From Diplolepis rosae (Eukaryota; Arthropoda; Insecta; Hymenoptera; Diplolepididae): DNA of 64,000 bases. Both the position numbers and the translations under genes were made by a program. This document shows positions 34,105-44,796 of the stretch, piece after piece. Where the stretch lies: assembly GCA_030998225.1 (NCBI GenBank), contig JAPYXD010000403.1:2418001-2482000 (forward strand), given 5' to 3'. The notes under the pieces were generated by a model, which was given only the letters and a program-made list of their open reading frames with translations, was not told the origin of the DNA and ran no database searches. Every line of letters begins with the position of its first letter. Within the stretch, counting starts at the first letter, position 1.

Positions 34105-35663
34105 ATGGATGAAACATCGTCAATTTTGCATGCGAGCTTACACTCACTATGCACAATACTTCCATGCGATTATTTTTCGGAACTTTGTTCTATTTTCATC
34201 CTAAAAAAGCCGAGACTTGAGACTAAGCCGTCTCAATGCATTGAAAAACAAAGTTTTATTAAAAAATCGTGAGGGAATGAAACCTCTATACCCTCGGAAT
34301 GAAAAGAAATTCAATACAAAAATCGAGGAAAATGAATCTACTGATTCAAAATGTGACGAAATTGAAGCAATTCCAGTTCCCTTGGATCCTTCTCTCAAAG
34401 AAAGTTGGAATAAGAATAGAAGAGGAAGAAGGAAAGCTCAAAGTCACTTAGAATGCCCTAGTTTAAAAAAAAGTACTCAATCGCAACAATCCAAACCAGA
34501 TAAGAAAAAGAGGAGGGCTGAGAAGGAAAGGGTTCCTGTTTGTAAAAAACAAAAAATGCAAACCAAACAAAGCAGTATAAATAATAAAAGTAAAGCTCCA
34601 GACTTTCATGCACATGATATAGGTATGCTACTCCAAAGTTTGTTTCAGTCGCAAGCGACCAAAATAATCTCTGAAACATGGCACAACGCGTCGCTATCAA
34701 TCTATAACCAAAGCGATAACTCCATCCATGAACTGGCACTGCAAAATCGACTGATGCGTGATATATCTTATTACATAAACAAAGTGGAAGAGGATATTCC
34801 TTTTGGGGCCTATAAACCAAGAGCAGACTCACCAATACTTTCTCTTGTGCCTGAATTACATGTTTCTCTCAACGCTTGTCAGACACTAAAAGGAGATAAA
34901 TAGATTGATGGATCTGTCATTGATGCATACATCATAAAGTGTGATTTAGATTGGCATGATATTTGTTATATGCCAACATATTATACGAGGTGTATCTTTG
35001 GAAGTAATAATGCGAATATTCCCAAAGAATTCCGAATGTACGACGTACATTTACCGATTTCAGGTACAATTCTTATGCCTTGCCTGTTCAACAATGACTG
35101 GCGTATTTTTCTAATAAACTATAATAAAAATTTGTTTACTTTGATTGATCCAATTCAAGTAACGAAGAAAAGAAGTTACAGTTTTAAATTAGAGGAAATC
35201 AGGGCGATAGGAAACTTTCAAAAATTCGTTTCTGATTGTCCACAAACATGCTCTTTCTATAAAGTCCGTCACATTAAGTGGGATAGAGAATAATCGACAA
35301 AACATAAACCTTTCCAGACTGACAGTTATAATTGTGGAGCTTTAATTGTCTACTACATGCAGTGTATTGGGAATAATACTGAAATGAAAATTACTTTTAA
35401 CCCTGCAAATTTCCGGCGTAGAATAGCCGAATTTCTCATTGAACAATCAGAAGACATGAAAAGATATTGTATTAACTGCTTTTTTAGTAAACTCACACTT
35501 TAATGGGGATGACTTTGTAAGGTGCACTTTCTGCAGACAAATTGCACATAATAGTTGCATTCCTGGACAAACCAAAACAATGGCAGAATGAACGGGCGAA
35601 TCTGCTCATTTCATATGTATTCTCTGCAAAGTACGTCCAAGGAGTTAGATGAAATATCCTCGT
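34105..35663 (+). pseudogene. Ulp1/C48-like cysteine protease domain plus PHD finger, decayed
   Basis: ATG at 34105 in a good context (ACAATGG) begins MDETSSILHASLHSLCTILP. The frame shifts near 34250 into a 228-codon frame with a very basic middle (KKKRRAEKERVPVCKKQKMQ). After a TAG at 34901 the same frame continues with IDGSVIDAYIIKCDLDW, LPISGTILMPCLFNNDWRIF, LINYNKNLFTLIDPIQ, a TAA at 35291, then PFQTDSYNCGALIVYYMQ. This is the Ulp1 pattern: W-L-x-D-like start, IP...HW, D, and Q-x-D-x-x-C-G. The catalytic His position is Asp here (NNDW for xxHW). The Asp, Gln and Cys remain. A frameshift later comes CINC, CTFCRQIAHNSC and HFICILC, spaced as the C4HC3 ligands of a PHD finger. Only three stops and two shifts break about 1.5 kb. 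It is intronless and probably transposon-derived, but no terminus or transposase was found. Confidence 0.65.
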
Positions 35664-36017
35664 TAGCTTATAAGACTTACGAACTGAGTTCATATACTCA
35701 TAAGATTGAGCTAATGATATCCAGTTTGCACCAGTGTTACCATACCATATAATGAGGATTAGTGACTGTTAAATCTCTTTATATACTTAATAACACTAAT
35801 AGCTCTGGGGTATTGTCGATGAATTTAGGGGTGATACCTTATGAATTATGTCTGCAAACGTGAATATAATTCTAGTAACCATTTGCATCCTATAAACTGG
35901 TTTTAAACTTATTTCGAGAAAAATCTAGCTGCTCATAACTGTTCCCAGAGTTACGAGTGTTGTTAAATAAGTCCATAGAAAAAGATAGAAAAACAAATTA
36001 CTTTGTACAGATTTTTT

Positions 36018-36235
36018 TTATTTCTCAACATAATCTCTCTTTAATTCTATACATTTTTCCAAGCGTTTCCCCAACTTTTTTGAGTCGCCTAAAAAGTAGG
36101 GTTTTGGAAGGTCCTCAAAATAGGCATCTGTGTGGACGATGACCTCTTTCGACGTGAACCGTTGTCCGCCGAGCCATTTTTTCAAGTTTTGAAATGAAAA
36201 AAGTCACTGGGAGCCAAATCCGGTGAATATGGTAG
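36018..36235 (-). pseudogene. mariner transposase, C-terminal fragment
   Basis: The minus strand reads PYSPDLAPSDFF (third catalytic Asp), then after a frameshift KKWLGGQRFTSKEVIVHTDA, YFEDLPKPYFLGDSKKLGKR and LEKCIELKRDYVEK with a stop at 36018-36020. It differs from the Mos1-like copies; it is a separate mariner lineage. Everything N-terminal is missing. Confidence 0.85.
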
Positions 36236-36295
36236 ATGTAATAATTTGAATTTTAATTCCATAATTTTGGCCATCGAAACTTATAATAGGCTATA

Positions 36296-36635
36296 CAGTA
36301 AAACCTTATTTATCGGGACACTCATTTATCGGGAACTTCACTTATCGGTATCTCGCAACCTCATTTATCGGGACATTTTGTTTCTCCTCCAGCCACCACT
36401 CCTTGTACATAATGACATAATTTGCAGATGTTTAATTTGCAGAAGTTTTATTATGTCAATTTTTTTACATACCTTCGTATTATATATACCTTCGTTACCA
36501 TTACTAAATGTCAACATACAACAAGAGTCATGGCAACCCACCATGAGACTGTAGGTGGTAGTGGGGAGCCCCTCCAAATCCCGATAAACGAGGTGTTTAC
36601 ATTCCAAGGGCGTCCCGATAAATGAGGTTTTACTG
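36296..36635. mobile_element. 340-bp pogo-like MITE with TA duplication
   Basis: CAGTAAAACCTTATTTATCG at the left and, reverse-complemented, CAGTAAAACCTCATTTATCG at the right, each next to TA. Subterminal copies of TTTATCGGGAC recur (36309, 36327, 36366). The frames on both strands here are by-products. Related to 26774-26974. Confidence 0.88.
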
Positions 36636-36639
36636 TAAT

Positions 36640-37234
36640 TCAATCATTTAATTCAAAAGTCGTATGACAATAAAAAATCCACAGCGTTCAACGTACTTGA
36701 TTGACCTCTAAATTTTTTTATGTAAGACTGTGGAAACGAACTCATGATTTTGATTAGAGGTGTGCAAAAAGATTCGATTCCATTTTCGAATACTTTCAAG
36801 TATAAGATTCTACTTCTGAGATGAGGTCTTAAGTCTTAATTGCGTATTATTAAGGTAGATATAATGGATTACCTAAAACGTCAAGTTGACTTAAAAGTCT
36901 CAATTTTGACTGTTTTCTTTCAGCTAAATTCGGATTTTTCATTAATGATGCTTTTTTTTATATTCTAGTTTCTTTGATATTGATTATTTGAGAAAGTGTG
37001 TACAACTTAGTTTGGAATTTGTATGCTGGTCTATTAATAATCGATATCTTATTTCGTGTGGCCGAAAGTTGGTTTAAAAAGTAAGATAGGAATCAGGTAA
37101 GTGTGTCATGGCCTTGAAATTAAACAAAAAAAAAGTATTTAATCTGTGCCAAATTTCATGTCAATGTCATCATTTGTTACATAGTTACGCTTGTGTTTTC
37201 TAAACGACTAAAAGTGATTTTTTCGATTTTTACA
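36640..37234. other. No recognised gene
   Basis: AT-rich. The last 150 bp probably include the 5' end of the mariner that follows, but I could not align its terminal repeats. Confidence 0.35.
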
Positions 37235-37948
37235 ATGTCTGAATTTGTTGAGCAAAGAAAGGCGATTAAATTTTGTTTGCGGAATGAAATTTCAGTTGGG
37301 GAAACGTTCAGAATGTTGCAGAAGGCCTTCGGTGATTTAACCATGTCGCAGAAAAATGTTTACAAGTGGTACAAAGACTTCAAAGAAGGCAGAGAACGTG
37401 TTGATGACTTGGAACGCCCCGGACGACCATCAACATCAACTGACGAGCAACACGTCAATCAAATAAACAACTTGTGGTTTTTGCATCACGATAATGCGCC
37501 GTCTCACAGTGCACTCGTTCTTCGTGACCATGTCGCCAAAAACTCAACGCATATCGTTCCACAACCACCATATTCGCCTGATTTGGCTCCGTGTGACTTC
37601 TGGCTATTCCCTAAACTCAAAAGACCACTCCGAGGACACCGTTTTGACACGATTAAAGATATACAAGCCAAATCGAAGAAAGCTTTGAAGGCAGTTCCGG
37701 AAATCGAATTTAACAAGTGTTTCGACGATTGGAAAAAACGTTGGCATAAGTACATTATATTGGGAGGGGATTACTTTGAAGGGGATGAAATTGATTTGGA
37801 TAAACAAATAAAGATTTTTCATTTTATAACAAAATTCACCTTAGTTTTTGCCCACAGTAGTATGTCTTGTTTCTGTTGTAGAGTTTTATGGTATAGGATT
37901 AACTTTGGTGAGTTAGTCAAAAATATTAAAATTGTTAAATATACATAA
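37235..37948 (+). pseudogene. mariner transposase, open frame with in-frame internal deletion
   Basis: From ATG 37235 the frame is open for 237 codons: MSEFVEQRKAIKFCLRNEIS, GETFRMLQKAFGDLTMSQKN, VYKWYKDFKEGRERVDDLER, PGRPSTSTDEQHVNQ (first HTH and linker). It then passes directly to LWFLHHDNAPSHSALVLRDH (second Asp) and PPYSPDLAPCDFWLFPKLK (third Asp), and the C-terminal GGDYFEGDEIDLDK. The second and third Asp are exactly 34 residues apart (DD34D). Normal mariner transposases are about 340-350 residues; the missing part contains the second HTH and the first catalytic Asp. The frame runs past the usual C-terminus to a stop at 37946-37948. It could still yield a DNA-binding, non-catalytic protein. 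Confidence 0.88.
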
Positions 37949-38706
37949 CTCTGTGTAGTCCCTGTTGTGTAATTATTCGTCTCGAGTTTTCAGGTGTATA
38001 AAATTTAATTTTGTAGTTATATTATTAATGAAAAATTATGTTGCCTGATTCTTCGAACAATTTTAATACACGTTCCTGATATGTATAAATCGCATAAGAC
38101 AAAAACGAATTCTTTCGACTCACGATTCCGATATGACAAACTAATAATAATAACTTAAAAAATACATTTACAAATTATTTTAAATTTAACAAAATGAATA
38201 ATTATATATTTTTAGAAAATTCGTTAAAATGATATAAAATCAATGTGTCAAATTGAAATAATTAATTTAATTCATATTTTTTTATTCCTCAAATATGACG
38301 ATATAAAATTAAAATACAATTATTCAATGTATGTATATTGTGTAATGTCAGATTAAAATTTTCTAACTACATCCTGCGCCGGTCGAATCTTAAAAATCTG
38401 ACATTCGATCGGACGCGCTTCGGATGTCAAATATTCGACATTCGACGGACGGCTGATCGAATCGAAAAAATCCGATACAACAAATAAGGCGAATCAAATC
38501 GAATTTGCGACATTTGGTGCGACAGAATGCACACGTCTAATTTCTATGCCACTGACAATAAGTATAGGCAATGATTTGAAACTTGCTGTGAATGATATAA
38601 CAATGTTTTCGCAATCATAAAATTTATATTTATAAATAACTTGTTTGATTAAATTTCTTAAGAATTTATTAAAAATTTTCTGCTTGCTTTTTTTATTGAG
38701 CAAATA
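37949..38706. other. AT-rich, nothing recognised
   Basis: Short GC-richer run with TCGA-type palindromic words at 38390-38480. No gene. Confidence 0.35.
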
Positions 38707-39702
38707 CACGGAAAAAACGGAGGGTCGAAGTTAGAGATTCAAAATTTAGAGAGTCCGACCGACCCTCTAGATTATCAAATAGTCCTTCCATAATTTTATG
38801 GACATAATCAGGGAGACTCTCGTTTTATGATCAGCTTGATTACCACAGAGAAACAGTCACACTATCCAAGATAATTAAATCGATCCTCCGAGATGATCAA
38901 GTTGAATATCTTGTTTTAAATCATTTCGACCATCCGCAGAAGGTCAGGTAGACTATCAGAGATAATCGCATATTCCTTTAAGCCTATGTGTCGTTTTTTA
39001 CATCCATTTAATGTTTTTTCGATACATGTATAAAAGGTGCTCTTTAAATCTTAATAATAGTCAAGTAGTAAAAAAAGTATATGACGTGCATTATTCAAAT
39101 CTGAATTAGTAAGAAGTTAGAAATGTTACTAATTAAATATTTTGAAGTCATTTATCAACTGATTTAGTAAAAATTTCTACTAATATTTGATACAGAATGA
39201 CTAATTCATAGTGTAATCGTTAAAAATTCAATTAGTACATTTTTTAGTAATTTTACTACTAAATGTTGTTTGGTAGTTGAGGTTGTAATGATTTTCAAAT
39301 GAATTAGTATTTTTCGACAGAATGCTAGTAGTAATGTTTAGTATGAATCATTTGATTCACGACTTTGCACATTTTAGTAACATTACTAACTTCTTTTTAC
39401 TTCAGATTTAAAGAGTGTACGTCATATTTATTTTTCATTAATTTTTTCGAATAATAAAAAATAAATATTTGACTGTCAGAGATAGTCATTTTCACCATTT
39501 TAGATATTCGAGTCGACACATAATCAAATCGACCCTCTAGGATGAACAAATCGACCTTTTACGATGATCAATTCGATTAATTTTTTGTGGCCCTCTACGG
39601 ATGACCAGTTCGATTATCTAGAAGGCTGTCCTATAGTCGATCATCATATTTGGTCGACCCAACCCTCGAGATATTCAGGCTGACCCTCAATTTTTCTGCG
39701 TG
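38707..39702. mobile_element. ~1-kb TIR element with CACGGAAAAAA end and inner GACCCTC repeats
   Basis: The left end is CACGGAAAAAACGGAGGGTC and the right end, reverse-complemented, is CACGCAGAAAAATTGAGGGT. Both terminal regions carry repeated words of the type GATGATCAARTCGACCCTC. The middle contains another element (39039-39416). No transposase. Left terminus matches the 12676-13841 element for 11 bases only. Confidence 0.65.
39039..39416. mobile_element. Nested MITE with GCTCTTTAAATC ends
   Basis: CTCTTTAAATC at 39040 and GATTTAAAGAG at 39405-39415 form the ends. Inside, AGTAAGAAGTTAGAAATGTT (left) pairs with AACATTACTAACTTCTTTTT-like sequence (right). It lies wholly inside the 38.7-39.7 kb element. 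Confidence 0.6.
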
Positions 39703-39706
39703 ATAT

Positions 39707-39928
39707 TTATATATTTATTTTAGCAATATCATCAACAAATTCAAAATTCCAAAATTCTGATATAAGCTTGACCAATGGAGGCAGTACTTCTTTAAATGTC
39801 ACTAATAATAACAAAGGAAATAACTGCGTTTGTGCTGCATGAGGAGCATTTTTCAAGCCTATCGCTTCCATGAAGATGCTGCAAACAAGTCGATTATTGG
39901 CTGCTTTTGAAATTCGAAGACCTCGAAT
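39707..39928 (-). other. Unidentified open coding segment (~73 codons)
   Basis: The minus strand is open from 39928 (just after a TAG that could also be a splice acceptor) to a TAA at 39707. It reads IRGLRISKAANNRLVCSIFM, EAIGLKNAPHAAQTQLFPLL, LLVTFKEVLPPLVKLISEFW, NFEFVDDIAK. The amino-acid composition is protein-like rather than AT-driven. I recognise no family. The TIR element ends about 5 bp downstream, so the frame may have been cut by that insertion. Confidence 0.3.
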
Positions 39929-40204
39929 CTAATCATGTTTCGCAAGTAACTGACTGCGGTGATTGTGGAAACTTTATTCCAAAACGTTTGGTATGATGTA
40001 CCCACGACGTATATATTTAATACGAAAACAAAATGTATAAAAATAAATTTATAAAAATGTTCAATGGTATTTATTGATTTACAGACACATCGTTTACTCT
40101 ACCCCCAAAATAAAGCTTACACCGAGAGTGATATTTGCTAAATTTTAAAAAACGCGGTGTTTTTACACGTATCCATGTGACAATAATTTCATCTGTTCTT
40201 AATT

Positions 40205-40462
40205 CAAGGTGTAGCTCAGTGGTTAGATCAGTCGACTGGCAATCGAAAGACCTGGGCTCGGATCCCAGCGCAGTCGAAAGTGTCTTTTTTCCACAGAAAG
40301 ATTTTCAAATTCTTTAAATATTTTAATTCATTTGCATTATTTGCGTTATAAGAGTTTTAAATTGTCTAGAAGGACACCTGTCGACAACGTATCATATCTG
40401 ATACGCGACTAGGGATCCTCCGATAATGTAGGCAGTGACAAAAATTTCAAACTCAACTAATT
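40205..40462 (+). repeat. tRNA-derived SINE, near full length
   Basis: The head 40209-40275 has TAGCTCAGTGGTTAGA (A box), hairpin TCGACTGGCAATCGA, and a perfect T arm CTGGGCTCGGATCCCAG (B box). The D, anticodon and T arms are tRNA-like, but there is no matching acceptor stem, so it is not a tRNA gene. The body has TTTTCCACAGAAAGATTTTC and GTCGACAACGTATCATATCT, and the end is AACTCAACTAATTAATTTG. Truncated relatives lie at 4.3-4.7 and 17.0 kb. The internal A and B boxes are the expected RNA polymerase III promoter. Confidence 0.88.
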
Positions 40463-40609
40463 AATTTGAAATAATATATTTTCTTTACAAATTTTAAATA
40501 GCTCATTCACCTTTTTTCCAATAATAATAATCTATTCCTAGAAATATAAACTTATATGTATAGTATAAGGTTCTTTAATTTATAGAAACATAATACAACT
40601 CCCTTAAAG

Positions 40610-41105
40610 GTGGTTACCCCCTATGGTGAAATTTCTCGGGAAAATGCAAAAACACGTAAACTTCATTTTGTTATCGTGTGTAACATATATTTTTTAGATT
40701 TTTCAGCTTTAATTTACACCTATTCGGTCATCTTCTGGTTCAATCGTAACTTCTTTTGTGGTAGCTTACCCCCATAAAAACTTTTCACTCAGTTGAAAAC
40801 TTTACATTCCTCCACCCTCTTCGTGAAGTAATTTTTCTGCTTGGTTTTTTACGCGAAACCTACTTTATTTTGGGGAAATATAATAAAATGTACTTAAGGG
40901 TTAAATTAATTTCTCGTAAAAATGCAAAAATACTTAAACTTTATTTCATTATCGCGCGCAATATATATTTTTTCCAGATTTTTCGGGTTTAAAGCATGCC
41001 TGTTTGGATTTTTTTTATATAATTAAAAATTATTGTGGAGTACTTTACCCCCCTAAAATCTTTTTAATCAAGTTAAAAAATCACATTTTTTATCCCTTAT
41101 TGTAA
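40610..41105. repeat. Two tandem units of ~280 bp
   Basis: Unit 1 (about 40610-40890) and unit 2 (about 40895-41105) share TTTCTCGGGAAAATGCAAAA / TTTCTCGTAAAAATGCAAAA, AACTTCATTTTGTTATCG / AACTTTATTTCATTATCG, and the TTACCCCCATAAAAACTTTT / TTACCCCCCTAAAATCTTTT segment. The units have diverged considerably. Confidence 0.65.
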
Positions 41106-41329
41106 AGACATTGTTCAAGTTTGGTCGGTTGTGAAAAATTTTGATATTATATGTGTAACAATTATATAATGTCTGAAGTCACACAGGATACAAATTTTAA
41201 TTTTGTATTTTTATAATTATGTTCTGGAGGAGAATATAATTATTATTCAATTTTGGGTCTTGAAAGTGAATTCCAATAACCCGGGAATACTGTTCTCAAA
41301 CTATTCTCTATCGATATAAACAAATCATG

Positions 41330-41450
41330 AGTTATGAAAATGGGTAAGGCAAGGCGAATTTCGGACAAAGTCGTACTTTTACCATCAAAGGTAGCACGCC
41401 ACTTTTCCCTAGATTCTGGGATATGGAACTGAAGGAAACATTTGTATAAT
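41330..41450 (+). repeat. Dispersed repeat shared with 32520-32650
   Basis: Opposite-strand match to 32520-32650, described there. It lies just upstream of the PLE relic. Confidence 0.75.
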
Positions 41451-41599
41451 ATGCGAAATCAAATTTAAGTAATTTTCAGTAATTTTCATTTTTCAGTATA
41501 TATATATATGTGTCTATGTTATCCTTTGACATCAATAATGATCTCAGGAATGAAATAAGAGAAAAAGTAAAACAAATAATATAATGCACAATTTCAATA

Positions 41600-43180
41600 A
41601 AGATACTCATATTTCCATGGAAGACAGAAATTTCTCCAAGAAGTTAAAAATTACTGAGCAATTTTTAAAGAATAATCCTGATATTTTTTTTTATCAATGC
41701 TGACAAAGGTAACCTTACTGTTTTTCTTAAAAATCGACTCTTAACACAAAAATTACTGATGTCCTCTCGAATACTTTCACCTACAGTCTGTTCCACAAGA
41801 AAAGGTCCGCGTTTACTCGGAAAATTTTGAAGAAAACCTCATTTTTCTTTGTGCGCATAAAGCTCTAGGGCGCACTCACCTAATAAACCGTCCAATCGCC
41901 GTTGTTCTGGATAATGGCCTGGCACCTTCTGGGCATGCACTCGACTAGTGTTTCGGCATATTTCGTAGGTAGAAAGCGCCATACCTCCTTAATTCGTCGA
42001 GGCAGCTGCTTCAGGGTGAATGCACGCCTTCCTGCAAGTTTCCTCTTCACGACACTTCACACATTTCCTATTGGATTCGCATCAGGAGATTGTGAAGGCC
42101 AGTCCAAGGTCGTGATGCCGTTTTCCGCTTTCCAGGACGTGCAGAGGTGACTGCGATGTTTGGGGTCGTTGTCCTCTTGAAGGATCCAGTCCTTATTGTT
42201 AGCTCCAAACATCTTCTCTGCAGATCTCAGAAGGCCATTTTCGTAGATTTGAAGCATTTTTTGAGCGTTGAGGTTCTCAGTAAAAAGCTCTAAACAGCCA
42301 AAACCGCGTTCTGAGAAGCATTCCCAAACATGGATCTTTATGGGGTGTTTAAAAGTTCGCTGGAGGAAACGCTCACCAGCGGCTGACCAGGCACGTTTTA
42401 TGGGAACCCATGCCCAAAAGGACGTTTCGTCTGAAAGAAGTACATTGGACCAATCACGATCAACATTTTCCGTAGCCCATGCTCGCGTCTCTCCTTTCCC
42501 TGGCAGTTCAGCGACGGTTTTTGTGTCCCTATACCGCTCTACCCACATTTACACGAAGTGCTTAGACTTTTTAGACACTTCGGCAGCAGCTGAGTATGAC
42601 AGATGTGATCCACGTGCATGGGTGCACAAGAAAACCGCTTCGTAATGTTAAGCGTAGATAGCATTCATAGCTTAATATTGGGTAATATCTGACACTTCGA
42701 ACAAGACTGAAACGAAGCGGTGGGTGCGCTGTAGCCCTTCGATTAACAGTCCAACACATTTTTTAGCCAAAGTTTTATATGATTAATTAAAAGATAGTAT
42801 AAAAATCCCAAAATCCCATTTAAACGACAGTTTAGAACGAAAAAAGAAATTGGAAAATCTCGTTGTAGATGATAATCATGTTCTACTTTCACTAAATGTC
42901 ATTTCATTATTCACAAATGTACCCTGTGATTTGGTCCTAAAGAATTTAGACCGAAGGTGTCAGCTTATTCACAATAACTGTAATTTGACGAAATTATAAA
43001 TTGTACTAAATTTATTTTCAAAAAGACTCACTTCACCTTTAACAATAATGTTTATTTGCAAATTTTTGACACTCCGACGGGCTCACCGATTTTACCTCTA
43101 TTCGCAGACATTGTTATGGATGATTTGGAAAATTATTGCTTACGAATTTTTAAAAGATTAATACGATTGCTCTCGTTACA
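41600..43180 (+). pseudogene. Penelope-like reverse transcriptase, decayed and split by a Tc1-like insert
   Basis: Part 1 (41600-41785): FLKNNPDIFF, then ADKGNLTVFLKN after a shift, and KITDVLSNTFTY. This matches the KNNPDIVFIRADKGNTTVAL block of the 62-kb PLE. Part 2 (42850-43170): NHVLLSLNVISLFTNVPCDL (motif A; the catalytic Asp of LDVVSLFTNIP is Asn here), then TIMFICKF-like and, after a frameshift, TPTGSPILPLFADIVMDDLE (motif B). Motif C and everything beyond are unrecognisable. The parts are in the same orientation, and the intervening 41785-42775 is occupied by a minus-strand Tc1-like element. The segment between the blocks (about 140 residues of the RT) is largely lost. Confidence 0.75.
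41880..42600 (-). pseudogene. Tc1-like transposase, decayed
   Basis: The minus strand reads WVERYRDTKTVAELPGKG (HTH end), RAWATENVDRDWSNVLLSDE and TSFWAWVPIKRAWSAAGERF (first catalytic Asp in SDET), VWECFSERGFGCLELFTENL, ILQEDNDPKHRSHLCTSWKA (second Asp), LDWPSQSPDANPIGNV, stop, then KRKLAGRRAFTLKQLPRRIK and ECMPRRCQAIIQNNGDWTVY with TAG at 41880. The spacing from the second Asp to the last catalytic position is 34 residues (DD34E), but that Glu (in NPIENVW) is Gly, and the following Trp codon is TGA. A stretch between PGKG and RAWATE is deleted. It sits inside a PLE relic. TIRs were not matched. Confidence 0.9.
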
Positions 43181-43728
43181 TCTCTGCATAATTTGAAAAA
43201 TTTATTCTTCTCGCCTGCACCTAGGCGACCCAGTAAAGTCCCAGGGATATAACGGATGTATATCTCCTCATTACGACAACAATAGATTAATTATCTATAA
43301 GAAATTACCAGAAATCGACAAGGTAGTTAATCGTATATGAATAAAATAAAAGAATTGCCATACGTCGGTAATGTAGAAAACTAGGGAGATAAATATTAAT
43401 AATTATTTAACGAATCTTTATAACAATAAAATTCATCATTGTTAACGGCGATCGTTAGATGGTTAATAATAATAATTATTGCTAGAACAGAATAATCAGC
43501 GATAACCAAAATAGACAATCAATCAATAGAAATTAATCAGAAGAGGTCAATCATATTATTGGGAATCTGAAGAATAACCCAAAGAAACATTACATTAAAG
43601 CTGTAAAAATGTAATGGATAAAATGTAATGTAATTTATAAATAAAAGGAGGAATTAGTGCAATTATACCTCAGTATAATTACACCGACTTGTCAACATAT
43701 GTATAGTAAGTCACATATCTAGAAAGAC
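43181..43728. other. Unassigned, AT-rich
   Basis: Possibly the remainder of the decayed PLE, but no motif survives. Confidence 0.35.
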
Positions 43729-43730
43729 TA

Positions 43731-44794
43731 CACTGAGAGAAATCGGCTTTGGTTCCTGTGCACATAGCATATAAATTTTTTGTACAGTAGTTGCCTTGAC
43801 CAAAAAAGTTGAGAGAAGCTACTACTTTTATAATTATCCTGATAGTAATTTGGCTTTTTTGTATATTCGGTTGTTGTGACCGAAGTTGATGATTAGAAAC
43901 AGCTTTATACGTACCCCAACGGTTAGTACACATACATTTTCTTTATATGTACTGCCAAGCTCCTTTAGTTACTACAACCGCAGCGTTCGCTGTTGCGCTA
44001 GACAAATCAAGTATAACGTTTATTTTTTACAACGAGGTAAGCCTGTCGTGACAACTATTAAATCTTGTAATAGTCACACAATTTAACTTGCACTGCACTG
44101 GAGATAAGTAGTTACTTCCAAAAAGATATATTTTGTGCAAACAATCAGTCAAAAAAAGTTTATGGTGATGAAAAAAGTGACAATTTTTCAACTTAATCGA
44201 CGAAAGTTATCATAAATATCATTATACCGGATTATTTTTCTAGATCTTTTCGGTGAAACTTTATTTTTTGTGATCAAATTGAATTCGTATTTTGATAACT
44301 AGGAGAACCATACCTATAACCTCAAAAATAATTTTGGCTGGGTATTTACTGTCCATAGACAATTAATTACAAATTAATCTTAGAAAATGATCAAAAGGTA
44401 GTGATTCTGGTTTTTATGCAGAAAACTTTAAAAATAAAGATGAATTTTCATAAAATAATGCAGATTCTATAAATAAAGCAATTTGATAAAGAACTGTACT
44501 TGGTCATTTTAACTAAACTCTATGCGCGGCTTTACGATGGACTTTGGTTCCTATAACCGCAGCTCCTACGGTATTTCAAGTACATAAGAGCAGTTACCCC
44601 GAACACATTAATCAAGTTTCTGCCACTCGGCCTACCAAAATCGTGGTCTCAGTAACATTCCTTGCAGTTGGAGTAAACACTTTTCCAAAGTATGACAGTC
44701 ACTACCATGATTGTCATGGCAACTTTAAAATTTTTTGTAAAGACGCTTTTAGCAAAAAAACTTTGGTTTGTGAAACCCGAAATTTCTCTCAGTG
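43731..44794. mobile_element. 1.06-kb TIR element with CACTGAGAGAAAT ends and TA duplication
   Basis: The left end is CACTGAGAGAAATCGGCTTT after TA (43729-43730). The right end, reverse-complemented, is CACTGAGAGAAATTTCGGGT, followed by TA (44795-44796). The left 400 bp recur at 8652-9025. The plus frame at 44544-44849 (101 codons) crosses the right terminus, so it is not a conserved gene of the element. No transposase. Confidence 0.85.
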
Positions 44795-44796
44795 TA

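Noticed and set aside
34458..34835. 125-codon minus frame opposite the protease gene
   Set aside because: Antisense shadow of the plus-strand gene, whose composition and motifs are the meaningful ones.
40209..40275. Possible tRNA gene (A box, anticodon-like and T arms)
   Set aside because: No acceptor stem can be formed, and the sequence continues into a body shared by other dispersed copies, so it is a SINE head.
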